The translations under genes were made by a program, and so were the position numbers. A DNA stretch of 64,000 bases from Bacillota bacterium (lineage in GTDB: Bacteria; Bacillota; Bacilli; Paenibacillales; Paenibacillaceae), in NCBI GenBank assembly GCA_023391635.1, contig JAEWAQ010000038.1:1-64000 (forward strand), written 5' to 3'. The stretch's first letter is position 1. Each line of letters opens with the position of its first letter. The notes under the pieces are model-generated. The model saw nothing but the letters and a program-made list of their open reading frames with translations, made no database searches and was not told the origin of the DNA. Of this stretch, positions 61,046-64,000 are shown piece by piece.

Positions 61046-62103
61046 GCGAGAATCTCCTCCACTCTGTTCAAGAATAAGTCCATCTCTTCATCGGTACCGA
61101 TGCTGATGCGCAGGAAGTTGTCGATCCGCGGCTGCTTGAAATAGCGCACGAGCACACCCCTTCGCTTCAACTCCAGGAACAGAGGCTCGGCCCGATGAAT
61201 CGGATGGGACGCGAACACGAAGTTCGCTGACGAATCGATCACCCGGAAGCCCAAGTTCCGCAGACCTGCAACCGTCCGTTCTCTTGTAGCGATCACTTTG
61301 CGGGTCGTTTCCTGGAAGTAGGCGGTATCCTCGAACGCTGCCGTAGCGCCTGCTAGCGCCAGGCGGTCGACGGTGTAGGAATTGAACGAGTTTTTTACCC
61401 TGTTCAGTCCGTCGATCAGGTCGGGATGCCCGATGGCGACCCCTACCCGCAAGCCCGCAAGCGAACGCGACTTCGATAGCGTGTGGACGACCAGCAGGTT
61501 CGGGTGATCGTTCACGAGCCGCACAGCCGAGCTTCCGCCGAAATCGATGTAAGCCTCATCCAGGATGACGACACGGCCAGCATGGCGAGTCGCCAAGGCA
61601 GCCAGCTCGTCCGTGTCGACGTAGCGGCCGGTCGGCGCGTTCGGATTCGGCAGTACGATGCCCCCGCTCTCCCCCTCGAATCCGTGAAGCGGTACGCGAA
61701 ATTCCTCGTCGAGCGGCACGGTTTCATAGGGGATCCGATACAAGGCCGAATAAACTTTATAGAAACTGTACGTGATGTCCGGGAACCGGATAGCGGGGCC
61801 GTCGGGCGAGAAGAAGGCGGCGAAGGCGAACCCGAGAATTTCATCCGATCCGTTGCCGATGAAGATTTGGCTTGGGTGTACGCCGTAGTAGTCGGCCGCC
61901 TTCTCGGCCAAGCCGCTGCAGGTCGGGTCCGGATACAGGCGTAAGTCCGCGTTCGCGGCATCCCGGATTGCCGCGATCACGCGCGGCGACGGCGGGTACG
62001 GGTTCTCGTTCGTGTTCAGCTTGACGTAGGATTGATCTTTCGGCTGTTCTCCCGGCACATAGGGAACCAGCGATGCGGCCAGCGGGCTCAAGTAGGGATT
62101 CAT
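61042..62103 (-). CDS. hisC: Histidinol-phosphate aminotransferase
   Basis: 353 residues; GAAGGAGACTGTCC precedes ATG 62103. KLNTNENPYPPSPRV, GNGSDEILGFAF, PNAPTGRY and the PLP-binding lysine in TLSKSRSLAGLRVGVAIG are present, with the C-terminal arginine in FLRISIGTDEEM. It transfers an amino group in histidine synthesis and often works on aromatic acids too. No other his genes are adjacent in the window. Confidence 0.94.
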   Translation of the reverse strand: MNPYLSPLAASLVPYVPGEQPKDQSYVKLNTNENPYPPSPRVIAAIRDAANADLRLYPDPTCSGLAEKAADYYGVHPSQIFIGNGSDEILGFAFAAFFSPDGPAIRFPDITYSFYKVYSALYRIPYETVPLDEEFRVPLHGFEGESGGIVLPNPNAPTGRYVDTDELAALATRHAGRVVILDEAYIDFGGSSAVRLVNDHPNLLVVHTLSKSRSLAGLRVGVAIGHPDLIDGLNRVKNSFNSYTVDRLALAGATAAFEDTAYFQETTRKVIATRERTVAGLRNLGFRVIDSSANFVFASHPIHRAEPLFLELKRRGVLVRYFKQPRIDNFLRISIGTDEEMDLFLNRVEEILA

Positions 62104-62266
62104 GGACAGTCTCCTTCAACAAAGTTCATTCCATCTATTATACGCCTGAGCGATCCCGATGGAAAAGTACGATATCATCATTCCCTTTTGGCGCCTTGCC
62201 AGATATAATAGGACATGTTGCGTGCAGCGACAGAACCCATACTAACTCAGATATAGGTGTACTTAC

Positions 62267-63823
62267 ATGAGCATTTTGACTGTTACGAATCTTACGCATG
62301 GCTTCGGCGACCGGGCCATCTTCCAGGACGTGTCGTTTCGGCTGCTGAAGGGCGAGCACGTCGGCCTGATCGGCGCTAACGGAGAAGGCAAGTCCACCTT
62401 CATGAGCATCATTACGGGAAGTCTGGAGCCTGACGCCGGCACAGTCGAATGGGCGAAGAAGTCCCGTGTCGGCTATCTCGACCAGCATTCCGTGCTGCAG
62501 CGCGGCATGACGATCCGCGATGCGCTGAAGAGCGCGTTCCGCTACTTGACCGATATGGAAGCCGAAATGAACGAGATGTATGCCCGCATGGGAGACGTTT
62601 CTCCAGAGGAGCTGGAGCGGCTGCTGGAGGAAGTCGGCACGATCCAGGATCTCTTGACGATGGGCGATTTCTATCTGATCGACGCCAAGGTCGAAGAAGT
62701 GGCGCGCGGGCTCGGACTCGGCGACATCGGCCTGGAGCGCGACGTGAACGATCTGAGCGGCGGCCAGCGGACGAAGGTGCTGCTTGCCAAGCTTCTGCTC
62801 GAGAAACCCGACATTCTGCTGCTCGACGAGCCGACCAACTACTTGGACGAGCAGCATATCGAGTGGCTGAAGCGATATTTGCAAGCGTACGATAACGCCT
62901 TCATCCTGGTGTCGCACGATATCCCGTTCCTGAACAGCGTCGTCAACCTGATCTACCACGTGGAAAATTTGGAGTTGCACCGCTATGTCGGGGACTATGA
63001 GACATTCCGGCAGCAGCACGAGGCGAAGAAGCAGCAGCTCGAATCCGCCTACAAGCGGCAGCAGCAGGAAATCGCAGATTTGAAGGATTTCGTCGCCCGC
63101 AACAAGGCGCGCGTCTCGACTCGCAATATGGCGATGTCGCGCCAGAAGAAGCTCGACAGCATGGAGCTGATCGAGCTGGCGAAGGAGAAGCCGAAGCCGG
63201 TGTTCGCCTTCAAGGAAGCCCGTGCGTCCGGCCGCACCTTGTTCGAGGCGAAGCAATTGGTCATCGGTTACGACGAGCCGCTCTCCCGCCCGCTCGACTT
63301 GCTTATGGAGCGCGGCCAGAAGATCGCGCTCGTCGGCGCGAACGGGATCGGCAAGACGACGCTGCTCCGCAGCTTGCTGGGAGACATCCCCGCTCTGTCC
63401 GGCAGCGTCATTCGCGGCGAGAACCAGCTGATCGGCTATTTCGAGCAGGAAGTGAAGCATGAGGCGGACGAGACCTGCATCGAATCGGTGTGGAAGGCGT
63501 TTCCCTCCTTTTCGCAATTCGAGGTTCGCGCTGCTCTCGCCAAATGCGGCCTCACGACGAAGCATATCGAGAGCAAGATCGCCGTGCTGAGCGGCGGCGA
63601 GAAAGCCAAAGTCAGGCTGTGCAAGCTGATCAACCGGGAGACGAACATCCTCGTGCTTGACGAACCGACCAACCATCTGGACGTCGATGCCAAGGACGAA
63701 TTGAAGCGGGCGCTTCAAGCCTACAAAGGCAGTATACTCCTCATCAGCCACGAGCCCGAATTTTACCGCGAAATTGCTGCAGAAATATGGAACTGCGAGG
63801 CATGGACGACGAAAGTCATCTGA
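62267..63823 (+). CDS. ABC-F family ATP-binding protein
   Basis: 518 residues, two ABC domains and no membrane part. First domain: Walker A GANGEGKS (about 37-44), signature LSGGQR, Walker B ILLLDEPTNYLDE. A charged linker of about 80 residues follows (EAKKQQLESAYKRQQQEIADLKDFVARNKARVSTRNMAMSRQKKLD), then second domain Walker A GANGIGKT, signature LSGGEK, Walker B ILVLDEPTNHLD. ABC-F proteins bind the ribosomal E site and rescue or regulate stalled translation; some give antibiotic resistance. The short linker argues for a housekeeping type rather than a long-linker resistance type. Confidence 0.94.
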   Translation: MSILTVTNLTHGFGDRAIFQDVSFRLLKGEHVGLIGANGEGKSTFMSIITGSLEPDAGTVEWAKKSRVGYLDQHSVLQRGMTIRDALKSAFRYLTDMEAEMNEMYARMGDVSPEELERLLEEVGTIQDLLTMGDFYLIDAKVEEVARGLGLGDIGLERDVNDLSGGQRTKVLLAKLLLEKPDILLLDEPTNYLDEQHIEWLKRYLQAYDNAFILVSHDIPFLNSVVNLIYHVENLELHRYVGDYETFRQQHEAKKQQLESAYKRQQQEIADLKDFVARNKARVSTRNMAMSRQKKLDSMELIELAKEKPKPVFAFKEARASGRTLFEAKQLVIGYDEPLSRPLDLLMERGQKIALVGANGIGKTTLLRSLLGDIPALSGSVIRGENQLIGYFEQEVKHEADETCIESVWKAFPSFSQFEVRAALAKCGLTTKHIESKIAVLSGGEKAKVRLCKLINRETNILVLDEPTNHLDVDAKDELKRALQAYKGSILLISHEPEFYREIAAEIWNCEAWTTKVI

Positions 63824-63864
63824 CCGATCGGCACTACAAATATGACATAGACAAGGTGATCATC

Positions 63865-64000
63865 ATGATTCAGCTTACCGAGAAGCGCCAACAGCAGCTC
63901 GATTACATTGGCATTACCGAGCAAGACCTTGCCCTGCTCCATCGCCATCTCGATACGTTCAGTCATATCGTAAACGATCTGGTCGACGAGCTGTACAACC
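63865..64000 (+). CDS. Globin-coupled sensor, HemAT-like (N-terminus only)
   Basis: Runs off the window. From ATG 63865 (AAGGTGAT upstream; an in-frame ATG also lies at 63802) it reads IQLTEKRQQQLDYIGITEQDLALLHRHLDTFSHIVNDLVDELYN, the start of a protoglobin domain as in Bacillus HemAT (where IQLT and a similar helix pattern occur). Such proteins bind O2 through heme and signal to a methyl-accepting or diguanylate cyclase domain, which would lie outside. The divergent short open frame on the minus strand is a shadow. Confidence 0.65.
   Translation, partial: MIQLTEKRQQQLDYIGITEQDLALLHRHLDTFSHIVNDLVDELYN

Overview
The window looks like a chromosomal segment of a Gram-positive, moderately GC-rich Firmicute of the Paenibacillaceae type (Paenibacillus/Cohnella-like). 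The clues are strong GGAGG-type ribosome binding sites with frequent TTG/GTG starts, a XerS-type recombinase, a Bacillus-type FNR with a C-terminal cysteine cluster, a b(o/a)3-type oxidase with its tiny subunit IIa, a TmrB-like P-loop protein and a BstA/YfiT-like DinB protein. No rRNA or tRNA gene was seen.

Region 1 (1-6.7 kb) is the most unusual part. It is an integron-like cassette array with seven copies (the first cut by the window edge) of a highly structured element of about 160 bp. Each copy has inverted core sites (GATAAC...GTTATC) and inner inverted arms (GCATTCACG...CGTGAATGC), the architecture of an integron attC site. Between the copies lie AT-rich, promoter-poor cassettes, all on the minus strand: an unknown protein, two non-coding cassettes related to each other, a GNAT gene with a broken VOC gene, a PhzF-like gene and a RimJ/L-like GNAT gene. 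Two stop codons fall exactly inside the core site. The array ends at a 100-bp palindrome and a tyrosine recombinase that is IntI-like at its C-terminus but lacks the extra IntI domain. A decayed second cluster of the same kind, without an integrase, lies at 49.3-50.8 kb.

Region 2 (6.8-24 kb) holds a thiamine-binding-type protein, fumC, and a long minus-strand operon: a membrane glutamine-amidotransferase-like protein, an ABC ATPase and permease, a Gly/Gln/Asn-repeat membrane protein, a MoxR ATPase, a DUF58 protein and two VWA proteins. Region 3 (23.9-28.9 kb) has xerS, a ParB-like gene, a 51-bp-periodic intergenic repeat (a second copy lies near 51 kb, inverted) and an ACT-domain malic enzyme.

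Region 4 (29-41 kb) is a respiration/fermentation island: a b(o/a)3 oxidase, pflB-pflA-mobA, DoxX, hemerythrin, a CuA-like cupredoxin, a GAF/NarL/PAS-kinase set similar in layout to NreABC, and fnr. Six TGTGA-N6-TCAC(A/T/C) sites lie here. At four promoters they sit about 41-42 bp upstream of the start predicted from a -10 box, which suggests a compact FNR regulon. Region 5 (41-49 kb) has Nudix genes, tkt and zwf, a LysR regulator, DinB and TmrB-like genes. Region 6 (51-64 kb) has GNAT, HD and gluQ genes, two-component systems, a hybrid kinase, an EAL protein with a degenerate GGDEF domain, bstA-like and hisC genes, an ABC-F gene and the start of a globin-coupled sensor.
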